Position numbers and translations under genes: made by a program
Assembly: GCA_023432225.1 (NCBI GenBank)
Contig: JAEYUW010000016.1
Location: 62,001-126,000, forward strand
Direction: 5' to 3'
Length of the DNA stretch: 64,000 bases
Origin: Verrucomicrobiota bacterium
Lineage (GTDB): Bacteria; Verrucomicrobiota; Verrucomicrobiia; Opitutales; Opitutaceae
In this document: one piece after another, positions 44,551 through 52,335 of the stretch
Position numbering within the stretch: the stretch's first letter is position 1
Layout: each line of letters opens with the position of its first letter
Notes under the pieces: generated by a model
What the model was told of the DNA's origin: nothing
The model's database searches: none
The model's input: only the letters and a program-made list of their open reading frames with translations

Positions 44551-46070
44551 TAGGTTCGAACGGAGGTGTGGGGCATGCCGCGCTGACGCCACGAGCCGAT
44601 GGCTCGCAGCATCACCGCGAGGAAAAGGAGTCCGCCGGCGACGGCCAAAATTCCGCCGAGGCCCATGACGCCGAGGCCGACGTATTCGCCGACGGAGCGC
44701 ACGTGTTGTTCGACGCCGTATTGCTTGCGGCCGAGGCCGTGCACGCCGGCGATGGCGAAGCCGAGGGCGAACGTCGCCTGGCCGAGGCCGAAGGTCAGCA
44801 GTTGCGCGCGACCGCGACGCGCGAGATCGGCGGCGAGCGACTGTGGCGAGAGTGAGGCCACGAGATCGTAGGCGGCGGTCATCAGCGCGAGCGTCACGGC
44901 GCCGATCGCGGCGTGATAGTGGCCTGGGACGAGCGTGTTCGAGCCGCGAATGAAGGCACCGAGGATGAGGCCGAGCACCGCGAGCGAGGCGCTGCCGGCG
45001 AGGCCGACGAGGCGGCGGTCGAAACGAGATGCGTTGAGGTGGAGCGCGTTGACCTCAACGCGCTCGGAAGCTTCGCCGGCGGTCGCGAGTGAAGAACGCG
45101 TTGGGGTCAACGCGTTCCACCTCAAGGCGACGTGGCGGATGCTGAGGCCGAGGACGATCAGAATCACCGGGAAGAGCGTCCAACGCATGAGCGCGGTGGC
45201 GGTCTCGGTGTAGGCGGCGTTGGAGGTGCCGAAGAGCGCGAGCACCGGCAGGCTGGCGTGCGGCAGCACGAGCGCCGTGAGGAGCCAGCGGCTGGCGGCG
45301 GGCGAAAGGACGTTGGCGCCGGACCAGCGGTGCAGCAGCGCGAGCCAGAGGCCGAGCATCGTGGCGACGTTGGCGGCTTGGAGTGCGTGGCCGCCGCCCC
45401 ACATCAGCAGTTCGTAGTAACCGATGGCGGGCAGGCCGGAGAGCGTCGTGCGCCACGCGGCGGCGAAGGTGGCGAGCGCGATCAGGTTGCCGAGGGCCGC
45501 CATGCGCAGAGCGACGAGCGCGTCGTCGGGCAACGCGCTGTGTTGCGGTGTTGGCGCGGCGAGCGCCGCGGCGAAGAAGAGACCGGCGCCGATGAACCAC
45601 GCGGTGAGGCCGGTGAGAAACACCGGGTGATCGATCACCGGCACGTAGTTGGAGAGAATCGGTTCGGCGCCCGGCATGAGCGCGCCGGCGAGCAGGCCGC
45701 CGATGCCCGCGCCGCAGAGCGCGAACGCGAGGCCGACGACGTGGCGCGGCAGACGATCGCCGAGCGCGAGAGCGAGGAAAGCCGCCGTGCCGGCTTGGAA
45801 CCAGACGACCAGCGCGAGATCGACGTGGACGACGAGCGCGCGCTTGAAGAAGAGCGGGTCGGTGAAGATGGCGCTGAGAAACGGCAGGCGGCCGACCACG
45901 AGCAGCAGCGAGAGCAGTCCGGCGAGCACGAGGCTGCCGATGGCAAAGAGGAACCAGCCGCGGGAGATCGAGACGCGAAGATCAGTGGCGTGCGCGCCGA
46001 GGCGTCGCGTGGTCGCGTCGAGCAAGGGCGTAGCGGGAGCAGCCGTGAGCGTGGCCGGGTGCGGAGGCAT
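44550..46070 (-). CDS. divergent heme-copper subunit I paralogue
   Basis: A 506-residue polytopic protein homologous to the subunit I gene in the same operon. Matching positions are H82 (VHVDLAL), IDHPVFLTGL, H228 in WGGGHALQAANV, and H384/H386 in VPGHYHAAIG. The His-His pair of CuB is reduced to a single candidate, H271 (LPHASLP), and no cross-linking tyrosine follows H228. It could still bind hemes but a complete CuB site is doubtful. Residues 317-345, in a loop, are encoded by a repeat element. It is first in the operon, behind an Fnr/Dnr box centred 41.5 bp before its ATG. Confidence 0.78.
   Translation of the reverse strand: MPPHPATLTAAPATPLLDATTRRLGAHATDLRVSISRGWFLFAIGSLVLAGLLSLLLVVGRLPFLSAIFTDPLFFKRALVVHVDLALVVWFQAGTAAFLALALGDRLPRHVVGLAFALCGAGIGGLLAGALMPGAEPILSNYVPVIDHPVFLTGLTAWFIGAGLFFAAALAAPTPQHSALPDDALVALRMAALGNLIALATFAAAWRTTLSGLPAIGYYELLMWGGGHALQAANVATMLGLWLALLHRWSGANVLSPAASRWLLTALVLPHASLPVLALFGTSNAAYTETATALMRWTLFPVILIVLGLSIRHVALRWNALTPTRSSLATAGEASERVEVNALHLNASRFDRRLVGLAGSASLAVLGLILGAFIRGSNTLVPGHYHAAIGAVTLALMTAAYDLVASLSPQSLAADLARRGRAQLLTFGLGQATFALGFAIAGVHGLGRKQYGVEQHVRSVGEYVGLGVMGLGGILAVAGGLLFLAVMLRAIGSWRQRGMPHTSVRT
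45038..45121. repeat. twin GGTGGAGCGCGTTGA palindromes inside a gene
   Basis: Two self-complementary 28-nt units (45038-45065 and 45094-45121, starting GGTGGAGCGCGTTGACC and ending GGTCAACGCGTTCCACC) face each other across a 28-bp spacer. The same pair occurs intergenically at 46427-46488. Here it is translated in-frame. Confidence 0.8.
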
Positions 46071-46076
46071 GCTCCG

Positions 46077-46118
46077 GTTTTAGCTGAAGCGTGCGGCGGA
46101 CGCCTTGACGGTGGTCAA
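46077..46118 (-). promoter_or_regulatory. Fnr/Dnr-type box and -10 for the NO reductase operon
   Basis: TTGACGGTGGTCAA at 46105-46118 and TAAAAC on the minus strand at 46077-46082, with centres 32 bp apart. A class II start would fall at the ATG itself (46070), which would make a leaderless message. Confidence 0.72.
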
Positions 46119-46150
46119 GGTTTGATGCGGGCGCAGCGTGGATTTGCGAT

Positions 46151-46241
46151 AGGGCCGGTCTGTGACCGGCCTGGTGCGGCGGTGTTCGCGGACGAAATGC
46201 GCGAACGAGCGTTCAGAGGGGCCGGTCGCAGACCGGCCCTA
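46151..46241. repeat. paired GGGCCGGTC palindromes
   Basis: AGGGCCGGTCTGTGACCGGCCT at 46151-46172 and the mirror unit around GGGCCGGTCGCAGACCGGCCC ending CTA near 46241. This is upstream of the NO reductase operon and downstream of nrfA. Confidence 0.8.
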
Positions 46242-46261
46242 CGCCGGAGTGGCGCGCTGAG

Positions 46262-46291
46262 GAGTTGCGCGCGAGCGCGCAACCTACCTCG
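46262..46291. repeat. GAGTTGCGCGC element, copy 2
   Basis: A 30-nt sequence nearly identical to 36619-36648, starting GAGTTGCGCGCGAGCGCG and ending CTACCTCG. Confidence 0.6.
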
Positions 46292-46355
46292 CGAGCGGGA
46301 GTGCTTCAGCCGACTGACGTCGGCGGCTACGACGTGGCGGGGCGTGCGGCGCGGA

Positions 46356-46391
46356 AAGAAAAAAAGGCGCGGCTCGGAAGAGCCGCGCCTT
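46356..46391 (-). terminator. Rho-independent terminator of the porin-nrfHA operon
   Basis: A perfect 12-bp stem, AAGGCGCGGCTC and its inverse, around a four-base loop. On the minus strand it is followed by a long T-run with one interruption. It lies 115 bp after the nrfA stop. Confidence 0.85.
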
Positions 46392-46426
46392 GGCGCAAGA
46401 GAGACAGAAACGATGACTGGTTTTCA

Positions 46427-46488
46427 GGTGGAGCGCGTTGATCCTAACGCGCTCGGGCGCGAACGCGTTGAGGTCAACGCGTTCCACC
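46427..46488. repeat. twin GGTGGAGCGCGTTGA palindromes, intergenic copy
   Basis: Units at 46427-46454 and 46461-46488 match the pair inside the heme-copper paralogue gene, with a spacer of only 6 bp. It sits between the nrfA stop and its terminator. Confidence 0.8.
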
Positions 46489-46505
46489 CGATCAACCGCG
46501 CGCGA

Positions 46506-47981
46506 TTACGGTGTGCCGGTCGGAGCGGTGGTGGTGGCCGCACTGACGGACGCGGCTTTCGTGTCGCGGGCGACGGCGAGTTCGCCTTGGCGGGCGTAGT
46601 CGATCGCTTCGGCGAGAATGCGCGCGGCTTCCTGCGGGGCGTGGAAGCCCATCGAGTTTTCCGCGGAGATGAAGTCGAGACGCCATTGCGCCTGGCGCTG
46701 GAAGTCGCGCGCGGCTTTCAGCTGGGCGTCGGTCGCGCCGGATTTTTGCGCGGCGACGATGGCGTCGATGAGGCCGATGACGGCTTTCTCGCCGCGGTTG
46801 AGCAGTTCGACGTTGCGATTCTGGATCGTGAGCGCGCGGTCCTTGATCTCCTGCTCGGGCACGCGGTGGCAAGTCTGGCAGGCTTGCGCGACGTTGAGCA
46901 GCGGCGAGCGGACGTGGTGGTTGCTGACCTTCACGGCGCCTTCGCGCTGGTAAGGCATGTGGCAGTCGGCGCAGGCGACGCCGGCGCGCGCATGGATGCC
47001 TTGGCTCCAGAGTTCGAACTCGGGGTGCTGCGCTTTGAGCACGGCGGCGCCGGTTTCCTTGTGCGTCCAGTCCTTGAAGCCGGCTTCGTTATAGTAGGCT
47101 TCCATTTGCTCGACCTTGAGGCCCTTGTCCCACGGGAAGGTGACAAGCTTCTTGTCGCCCTTGAAGTGGTATTCGACGTGGCACTGTGCGCAGACCATGG
47201 AGCGCATTTCCTGGCGCGTGGCGTCGACGTTCGGATTGTATTCGTTCTTGCGGTCGCCTTTGCGCCAGCGCTCGACGGAGGGAAGGTGCGGGGTCGGGTA
47301 ATCGGACTTGGCGAGGGCGCGGATGCCGTTGATGAAACCCGGGCGATTGACGCGCAGGTTCATCGTTTCGGCGTCGTGGCAATCGATGCAGGAGACCGGA
47401 TGTTCGACGAGCTTCGTGGCGTCGGCGTAGGGCATCGGGCAGATTTCCTCGAAGCCTTTCTGGATCTGCTGCTCGAAGTTTTCCTTGCCCGCGGGGACGC
47501 CGGCCTTGATGCCGGCTTGGCGGTAGGCGTCGACCATCGAGGCGTGGCAGTGGAGGCAGGCGCCGGGCTGCTTGAGCTTGGTGACGCGCTCGGTCTCGCG
47601 CTGGTCCTGCAGCATGTAGGCGTGGCCGCGCTCTTCACGGTAATCGATGGCGAAGCCGTAGCCGGCGAAGATGCGGCGCCAGACCGGATCGGCGTCGAGG
47701 TGTTGGAACGCTTCGCTGCCGCCGTGAGTGGTGCGCTCGACGTCGACGGTGCGGCGGTAGCTGTCGTATTGGCGCGGGTAATTTTTGCCCCAGATGGCGG
47801 GGTCGATGGTCTGGTCGTTGGTTTCGACGACGCGGAAGACGTCCTTGGTCGCCTCGGCTTTGCGGGCGACGATGTTCTGGTAGAGCATCAGCACGCCGAA
47901 GGTGGCGATGGCGAAGAGAGCGAGGAGGCCGAGGTAGCCGGCGAGGGCTAGGCCGCGTTGGCTTTGGAGACGGGAGTTCAT
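46506..47981 (-). CDS. nrfA: ammonia-forming cytochrome c nitrite reductase, CXXCH type
   Basis: A 491-residue periplasmic pentaheme enzyme that reduces nitrite to ammonium with six electrons. An N-terminal hydrophobic segment (about 11-34) anchors or exports it. Heme motifs are C142-x2-CH, C198-x2-CH, C264-x2-CH, C337-x2-CH and C368-x2-CH. The first, which is CXXCK in most NrfA, is CLHCH here, the variant known from some epsilonproteobacteria. It is third in the porin-nrfH-nrfA unit. Confidence 0.93.
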   Translation of the reverse strand: MNSRLQSQRGLALAGYLGLLALFAIATFGVLMLYQNIVARKAEATKDVFRVVETNDQTIDPAIWGKNYPRQYDSYRRTVDVERTTHGGSEAFQHLDADPVWRRIFAGYGFAIDYREERGHAYMLQDQRETERVTKLKQPGACLHCHASMVDAYRQAGIKAGVPAGKENFEQQIQKGFEEICPMPYADATKLVEHPVSCIDCHDAETMNLRVNRPGFINGIRALAKSDYPTPHLPSVERWRKGDRKNEYNPNVDATRQEMRSMVCAQCHVEYHFKGDKKLVTFPWDKGLKVEQMEAYYNEAGFKDWTHKETGAAVLKAQHPEFELWSQGIHARAGVACADCHMPYQREGAVKVSNHHVRSPLLNVAQACQTCHRVPEQEIKDRALTIQNRNVELLNRGEKAVIGLIDAIVAAQKSGATDAQLKAARDFQRQAQWRLDFISAENSMGFHAPQEAARILAEAIDYARQGELAVARDTKAASVSAATTTAPTGTP

Positions 47982-48036
47982 GACGGGCGAAGGGCGGTGA
48001 AGAGAAAGATTAGGAGAAAGAGAAGAGGAGGATTCG

Positions 48037-48513
48037 TTACCGCACGGGGCCGTGGCCGACGTCGCGGTGGCAATGGAGGCAATCGAGCATCTTCTGCGGA
48101 TCGCCCGGATGGGTGTTGATGCCGTCGACGATCTGCTGGTGGCAGGCGACGCAGTTGTCCTGGAGCACGGCGACGTTCTTCGGGCGGATCATGATGGGCT
48201 CATGAAAGTCCTGGAGCGTGAAACCCTTCGAGTGCCAGTAGCCGTTTTCGGCTTTGCTGAGATATTTCAGGACCAAGTTTCGCGGCACGTGGCAATCGTT
48301 GCAGGTGGCGACGGCGTGGTGCGGCGATTTTTGCCAGCCGTCGAAGTGCTCGCGCATGATGTGGCAGTTCATGCACGCCTTCGGGTCGTTCGAGAAATAC
48401 GACAACCCGTGGGCGTAGGTGAACGTGTAGGTGCCGAGCCCGAGGAACAGGCCCATCACGCCGGTGAGCGCGAGGCCGAGCAGAAAGCGTTTGCGCGGGG
48501 CTGGGGTGGACAT
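48037..48513 (-). CDS. nrfH: NrfH-type tetraheme quinol dehydrogenase
   Basis: A 158-residue NapC/NirT-family cytochrome with one N-terminal membrane helix (about 10-33) and four CXXCH motifs: CMNCH, CNDCH, CVACH and CLHCH. It would take electrons from menaquinol and pass them to NrfA, whose gene follows 55 bp downstream. Confidence 0.93.
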   Translation of the reverse strand: MSTPAPRKRFLLGLALTGVMGLFLGLGTYTFTYAHGLSYFSNDPKACMNCHIMREHFDGWQKSPHHAVATCNDCHVPRNLVLKYLSKAENGYWHSKGFTLQDFHEPIMIRPKNVAVLQDNCVACHQQIVDGINTHPGDPQKMLDCLHCHRDVGHGPVR

Positions 48514-48535
48514 GGGAAAGGAGAGCCGCGGTCGC

Positions 48536-49735
48536 TCAGTAGGCGATGTCGACTTGCAGCCACACCTTCTGGACGTTGGCGAAGGCGAGGCTGTCGCGGC
48601 GGAAGTTGGCGAACTTCGCGGTGCCGGTGACGTATTTGCCGAACTTGCGCGTGAGCATCACGTCGAACTCGGTGTCGAGGTTCGCGCCGCCCTTGTCGGC
48701 TTCGAACTGGTGATAGAACGCGGTGAGTGCGACGGCTTGCGGGAGCGTCGTGGTGACCTTCGCGTAGGTGTCGACGAGGCCGGCGGCGGGCGTGGCGAGG
48801 AAGAGATCGGCCCAGCCGTTCCAAGCGTGGAGCGTGGCGAGCGGGGTCTTGAAGCCGATGTTGTTGTCGGAGCCGAGCGACTCGTAGCCGAGTGCGAACG
48901 AACCTTGTTTCACCGCGAGGCCGGCCTCGAGGTAGGCGTAGGTGGCGCGGTAGTTCAGCGCGCTCGAGCCGTAGTCGGATTGCGTGGCGAGTTCGGCGCG
49001 ATAGGTGAGCGAGAGGGTGTCGTCGAGCTTGCGCGTGCCGGCGAGGCTCGCGCCGTAGGTGGCGCAGGAGTTCGCGGCGGAGTTCTCGAAATCGAGCAGA
49101 TAAGCGTAGCCGGTGAGCGTGCCGAACGGCAGGCCGGCGCGGCTGACGTTGAAGAGATGCGAGTCGGATTCCCAGCGGCCTTGCGCGTGGCGGCGCGAGA
49201 AGACGCGATTGATCTGGTCGAGGTAGGCGTAGGTGACGGTCGTCTGCTCGAGCGATTTGTCCTGCACCACGAGCGCGTCGAACGTCTGCTGGTTTTGGCG
49301 CCAGCCGACGTCGCCGATGAAGCGGGCGTTGTCGAGGATCAGCTTCTGGCGGCCGAGGGTCGCGACGGTCTTGCCGAAATTGTAGCCGAGCCAGAGCTGG
49401 TTCAGCTCGGTGGTCTCGGGATCGCCGACGACGGCGCGCGGACCAGCGGCGGGATTCAGGCCGGACTGGCTGTAGGCATCGCCGTCGAGCGCGGCGACGT
49501 TTTCGCCTTCGACGGAGAACTGCCAGCCTTGGAACCGGGCTGTTGTGAGGCCGAGGCGCGTGCGCAGCGTGAGCGCGTTCGCGTCGAGCAGGTTGGTCTG
49601 TTGGACGCCTTCGTAGCGCAGGCGGGCGTTGAGCGAGACCTTGCTTTGCGCGAGGGCGTCGGCGAGCGAGGCGGGTTCGGCGGCGGTCGCGACGAGCGCG
49701 AGCGCGGCGAGAGAGAGCACGGCAGGGAATTTCAT
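48536..49735 (-). CDS. outer-membrane porin, alginate-export-like
   Basis: A 399-residue beta-barrel protein with a signal peptide (MKFPAVLSLAALALVATAAEPA). Alternating-residue strands are visible throughout, for example LNARLRYEGVQQTNLLDANAL and LGRQKLILDNARFIGDVGWRQ, the latter typical of alginate-export/OprD-like barrels. It ends KVWLQVDIAY with an aromatic C-terminus. ATG 49735 is chosen from the signal peptide. It heads the nrf operon and may admit nitrite. Confidence 0.8.
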   Translation of the reverse strand: MKFPAVLSLAALALVATAAEPASLADALAQSKVSLNARLRYEGVQQTNLLDANALTLRTRLGLTTARFQGWQFSVEGENVAALDGDAYSQSGLNPAAGPRAVVGDPETTELNQLWLGYNFGKTVATLGRQKLILDNARFIGDVGWRQNQQTFDALVVQDKSLEQTTVTYAYLDQINRVFSRRHAQGRWESDSHLFNVSRAGLPFGTLTGYAYLLDFENSAANSCATYGASLAGTRKLDDTLSLTYRAELATQSDYGSSALNYRATYAYLEAGLAVKQGSFALGYESLGSDNNIGFKTPLATLHAWNGWADLFLATPAAGLVDTYAKVTTTLPQAVALTAFYHQFEADKGGANLDTEFDVMLTRKFGKYVTGTAKFANFRRDSLAFANVQKVWLQVDIAY

Positions 49736-49779
49736 GATACGGGCTTGGTGGCGCGGCCCGTGGTTGCCGTGACGGGACA

Positions 49780-49821
49780 AGATTACCCGGGCGAACCCGG
49801 GCGAACCTTGATCTGGATCAA
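49780..49821 (-). promoter_or_regulatory. Fnr/Dnr box and -10 for the porin-nrfHA operon
   Basis: A perfect TTGATCTGGATCAA at 49808-49821 and TAATCT on the minus strand at 49780-49785, centres 32 bp apart. The predicted start is near 49773, leaving a leader of about 38 nt before the ATG at 49735. Confidence 0.88.
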
Positions 49822-49898
49822 GGCGCGGTTCCTATAACGCCGCGCACTGAGCCCGATAAGGCTCAGCCGTTCACGCGCGCGCCGGCGGATGGCGGCGC

Positions 49899-50489
49899 CT
49901 AGTCGTGCACGTGCGCCTCGGTGTGCGCCGGGGCTTCGGACATTCCGGCGAGGCCCTCGTAGAGGTGGATGAAGTTAACGTAGGCGGCGACGAACTCGCG
50001 ACCGGCCGCGACGTTGTGGTCACGATGCTCGCGACGGCGCTCGAGTTCGGCGTAGCGGGTGCGCAGGAGGCGATCGATCTTGGTGGTGGCTTCGGCCACA
50101 AGCAGGTCGATCTTGCCGTCGGCGATGGCGCGATCGGCGGCGACGAGCGCGGCGTCACCGCTGCCGGCGGGTTTCAAACCCGTATACGGCGCACCTTCGC
50201 CGGCGCGATGGATGCGCACGAGCGTTTCGAAGAAATAGCGATCGGCGAGTGCGGCGGCCGCGGGCGAGAGTTTGCGCACGGTCGCCGCTTCAGCGAAGGC
50301 CGCACGAATTTCGGCTTCGTGATCGGCCTTCACCCATTTGAGCACCGGGGTGACGTCGCCGGCGGCAAGCGCGCCTTGCGCATCGATGACGACGGGACCG
50401 TCGAGAGTGTCGCAATGAGCGAAACTGCGAACGGGGAGCGCGAGGACCAGTGACGAAACGAGCAGCGAGAGCAGACGGTGGTTTTTCAT
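49899..50489 (-). CDS. DUF6448-like secreted protein
   Basis: A 196-residue exported protein (signal peptide to about residue 24) whose mature form begins HCDTLDGPVVIDAQGAL, the hallmark of the DUF6448 family. The rest is helical with several histidines, and the C-terminus EAPAHTEAHVHD could bind metal. Its function is unknown. It is 67 bp downstream of the SCO gene on the same strand. Confidence 0.75.
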   Translation of the reverse strand: MKNHRLLSLLVSSLVLALPVRSFAHCDTLDGPVVIDAQGALAAGDVTPVLKWVKADHEAEIRAAFAEAATVRKLSPAAAALADRYFFETLVRIHRAGEGAPYTGLKPAGSGDAALVAADRAIADGKIDLLVAEATTKIDRLLRTRYAELERRREHRDHNVAAGREFVAAYVNFIHLYEGLAGMSEAPAHTEAHVHD

Positions 50490-50556
50490 GGCGGTGGCTA
50501 GTCAGAGGCGGAGCGCCCGGACGCGGACGTTCCGAGCACCGCCCGATCGATGGAGT

Positions 50557-51321
50557 TCAGCGCTGGGCTTCGAGCGCGGTGAGAGCGGCGTCGAGGCCGC
50601 CGGAGAGGCCGGTGCGTTGGTGGACGACTTCGCCTTCGCGGTTGAGGATCGTGAAGAGGTTCGAGTGAGCGAAGGAGCCGTCGGCCTCCTGTTTGTATTT
50701 CACGCCGAGCAACGCGGCGAGTTCGCGCACGGAGGCGTCGTCACCGCGGAGGAGAATCCAGTTGGCGTCGAGCTGGCGCGCCGCGCGGTATTGCGCGAGG
50801 GCGGCGACGGTGTCGCGCTCGAGGTCGAAGGAGACGAGGACGAACACGGCGTCTTTGCGCCGCTCGGGCGAGAGACGCGACTGGACGGCGAGCAGGTCGG
50901 TGACGGTGAGCGGGCAGGCGTAGCCGCAGGTGGCGAAGAACATGTTCACCACGACGGGGCGGCCGCGGAGCTCGGCGAGGCGGAAGGTTTTTCCGGAGTC
51001 GTCGGTGAACGTGCCGTCGGCTTGGTAGAGGGAGGTGCGGGTGAGCGGAGTTTCGCTTTGGCCGAGGTGTTGTGCGCTGGACGCTTTGGGCTGCTCAACT
51101 TCGGCGGCGGCGCAGCAGGCGGCTTTGGCGGGCGCGGCGGGTTTTTCCATCGCGGCGCAACAGGCGTCTTTGGGTTCCGGCTTCGGCTCGGGTTTGCAGC
51201 AAGAGCCGGCGTGCGCGGCGACGGTGACGAAGAAAATCGCGGCGGCGAGGAAGGCGATCAGCGGGAGTTTGTAATATAATACGTTACAAACGGGACGGGG
51301 GGACGAGGGCGTGGAGTGCAT
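50557..51321 (-). CDS. SCO1/SenC family copper chaperone
   Basis: A 254-residue protein with a signal sequence (LPLIAFLAAAIFFVTVAAHA) and a cysteine-rich segment after it (SCCKPEPKPEPK, ACCAAMEKP, ACCAAAEV), then the SCO thioredoxin fold with FFATCGYACPLTV (CxxxC) and a histidine in FAHSNLF. It may load copper into NirK or CuA. The N-terminal VCNVLYYK just before the signal core is encoded by a TTGTAA...TTACAA palindrome, so the true start is uncertain; ATG 51321 is the only upstream ATG in frame. Confidence 0.85.
   Translation of the reverse strand: MHSTPSSPRPVCNVLYYKLPLIAFLAAAIFFVTVAAHAGSCCKPEPKPEPKDACCAAMEKPAAPAKAACCAAAEVEQPKASSAQHLGQSETPLTRTSLYQADGTFTDDSGKTFRLAELRGRPVVVNMFFATCGYACPLTVTDLLAVQSRLSPERRKDAVFVLVSFDLERDTVAALAQYRAARQLDANWILLRGDDASVRELAALLGVKYKQEADGSFAHSNLFTILNREGEVVHQRTGLSGGLDAALTALEAQR
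51267..51291. promoter_or_regulatory. TTGTAA-type palindrome at the start of sco1
   Basis: A 25-nt imperfect palindrome (GTTTGTAATATA on one side, TACGTTACAAAC on the other, 10 of 12 pairs matching) around a central base at 51279. No second copy is found 54 bp away on either side. Confidence 0.65.
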
Positions 51322-51371
51322 GGCGACGGGGCGGGAGAGCTACTCAGAGGAAGAGAAGAGAGAAGGATTGG

Positions 51372-52325
51372 TCAGAGGTCCTGCGCGCAGCGGAAACCGA
51401 GCGAGGAGGTCGTGTTGTTGGCCTTGAGGGAGGCGCGGAGCGCGCCGCGCATGAAGGCGGCGTAATCCGTGGTGTCTTTGGCCCCGACGGAACCGGCGCC
51501 GCAGAAGAGGTCGCGCTCCAGGCCGGAGTCGGCGCGCGACTCGCCGGTGACGAGCGCGGTGTTGAAATCGGAAACCCATTCCCACACCAGACCGTGGAGG
51601 CCGCGTGCGCCGTGGAAATTCGGACGCGCGGTATCGATGCTGGGGAGGACTGCAGGCACCGGGCGCGCGAGCCAGGCATAGAGATCGCGGTTGAGCTGCT
51701 CGTCGTTTTTGCCATCGGCGCGCGTGTAGCCGGCGCTGGCGGCCAGCTCCCACTCGGCGGTGGTCGGCAGGCGCTTGCCGACCCACGCGGCGTAGGCGCG
51801 GGCGGCGAACCAGGAGACGCGCACGACGGGGGCGTCGGCGGGCGCGCGCGGGCCGAGCTCGAGGTCACCTGCCCAGGTTTCCAAGTAGGAGGCGTCGGCA
51901 AAGAGCGGGCTGACGCGCGAGCGCTGCCACTTCGGGTGGGCGCGGACGAAGGCGAGAAATTGCGCGTTGGTGACGGGCGAGGCGTCGAGGCGGAAGGCCG
52001 CGACGGGCACGCTGGCGAGATCTTTGACGGACCGCTGGAGCGGGACGTAGTTGCCGGCGGGAATCACAACGGCGTCGGCTGACGCCGTCGGATTTTGGAT
52101 TTTGGATTCTCGATTCTCGATTGGGAGATTCGTGGGATCGGGAATGCGGGTTTCGGATGGAGGAGGACGGAGTGTCGCTGGAGCGAGACTCGACGAAGCC
52201 GTTTCGGACGCGAAACCGCCGACCGTGCTCGCGAGCAGTGCGGCGGCGACAGCGGCGGGTTTGTAACGTAATACGTTACAAACAGCGGAGCCTCGACGAG
52301 GGAGGAGGCGCGAAATGTAATCCAT
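51372..52325 (-). CDS. nirV: SUMF1/FGE-like protein of the NirV type
   Basis: A 317-residue formylglycine-generating-enzyme-fold protein. The fold is visible from about residue 85: VVIPAGNYVPLQRSVKDLA, VTNAQFLAFVRAHPKWQ, VVRVSWFAARAYAAWVGKRLPTTAEWE, GLHGLVWEWVSDFN, SLGFRCAQD. It follows nirK in transcription order, as nirV does in Rhodobacter. The role of NirV is unproved. The only in-frame start near the signal sequence is ATG 52325, which is the centre of one palindrome (arms ATGTAATCCA / TAGATTACAA). The residues after it cross a second palindrome, and residues about 68-79 (PIENRESKIQNP) come from a dispersed repeat. Confidence 0.8.
   Translation of the reverse strand: MDYISRLLPRRGSAVCNVLRYKPAAVAAALLASTVGGFASETASSSLAPATLRPPPSETRIPDPTNLPIENRESKIQNPTASADAVVIPAGNYVPLQRSVKDLASVPVAAFRLDASPVTNAQFLAFVRAHPKWQRSRVSPLFADASYLETWAGDLELGPRAPADAPVVRVSWFAARAYAAWVGKRLPTTAEWELAASAGYTRADGKNDEQLNRDLYAWLARPVPAVLPSIDTARPNFHGARGLHGLVWEWVSDFNTALVTGESRADSGLERDLFCGAGSVGAKDTTDYAAFMRGALRASLKANNTTSSLGFRCAQDL
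52091..52124. repeat. GATTTTGGATTCTCGATT repeat inside nirV
   Basis: An A/T-rich 34-nt tract of GATTTTGGA and TTCTCGA units in an otherwise GC-rich gene. The same sequence forms an inverted repeat at 59809-59919. In nirV it is read in-frame as NRESKIQNP. Confidence 0.7.
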
Positions 52326-52335
52326 TAGATTACAA
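52259..52335. promoter_or_regulatory. pair of TTGTAAC-type palindromes at the start of nirV
   Basis: A 25-nt perfect palindrome at 52259-52283 (arm GTTTGTAACGTA) and a 21-nt imperfect one at 52315-52335 (8 of 10 pairs). Their centres, 52271 and 52325, are 54 bp apart, exactly as in the pair at 40806-40880. The spacers of both pairs are purine-rich and partly alike. Confidence 0.75.

Noticed and set aside
45132..47951. 939-codon plus-strand frame
   Set aside because: It runs antisense across two good minus-strand genes (the heme-copper paralogue and nrfA) and a terminator, and its product is a repetitive charged sequence.
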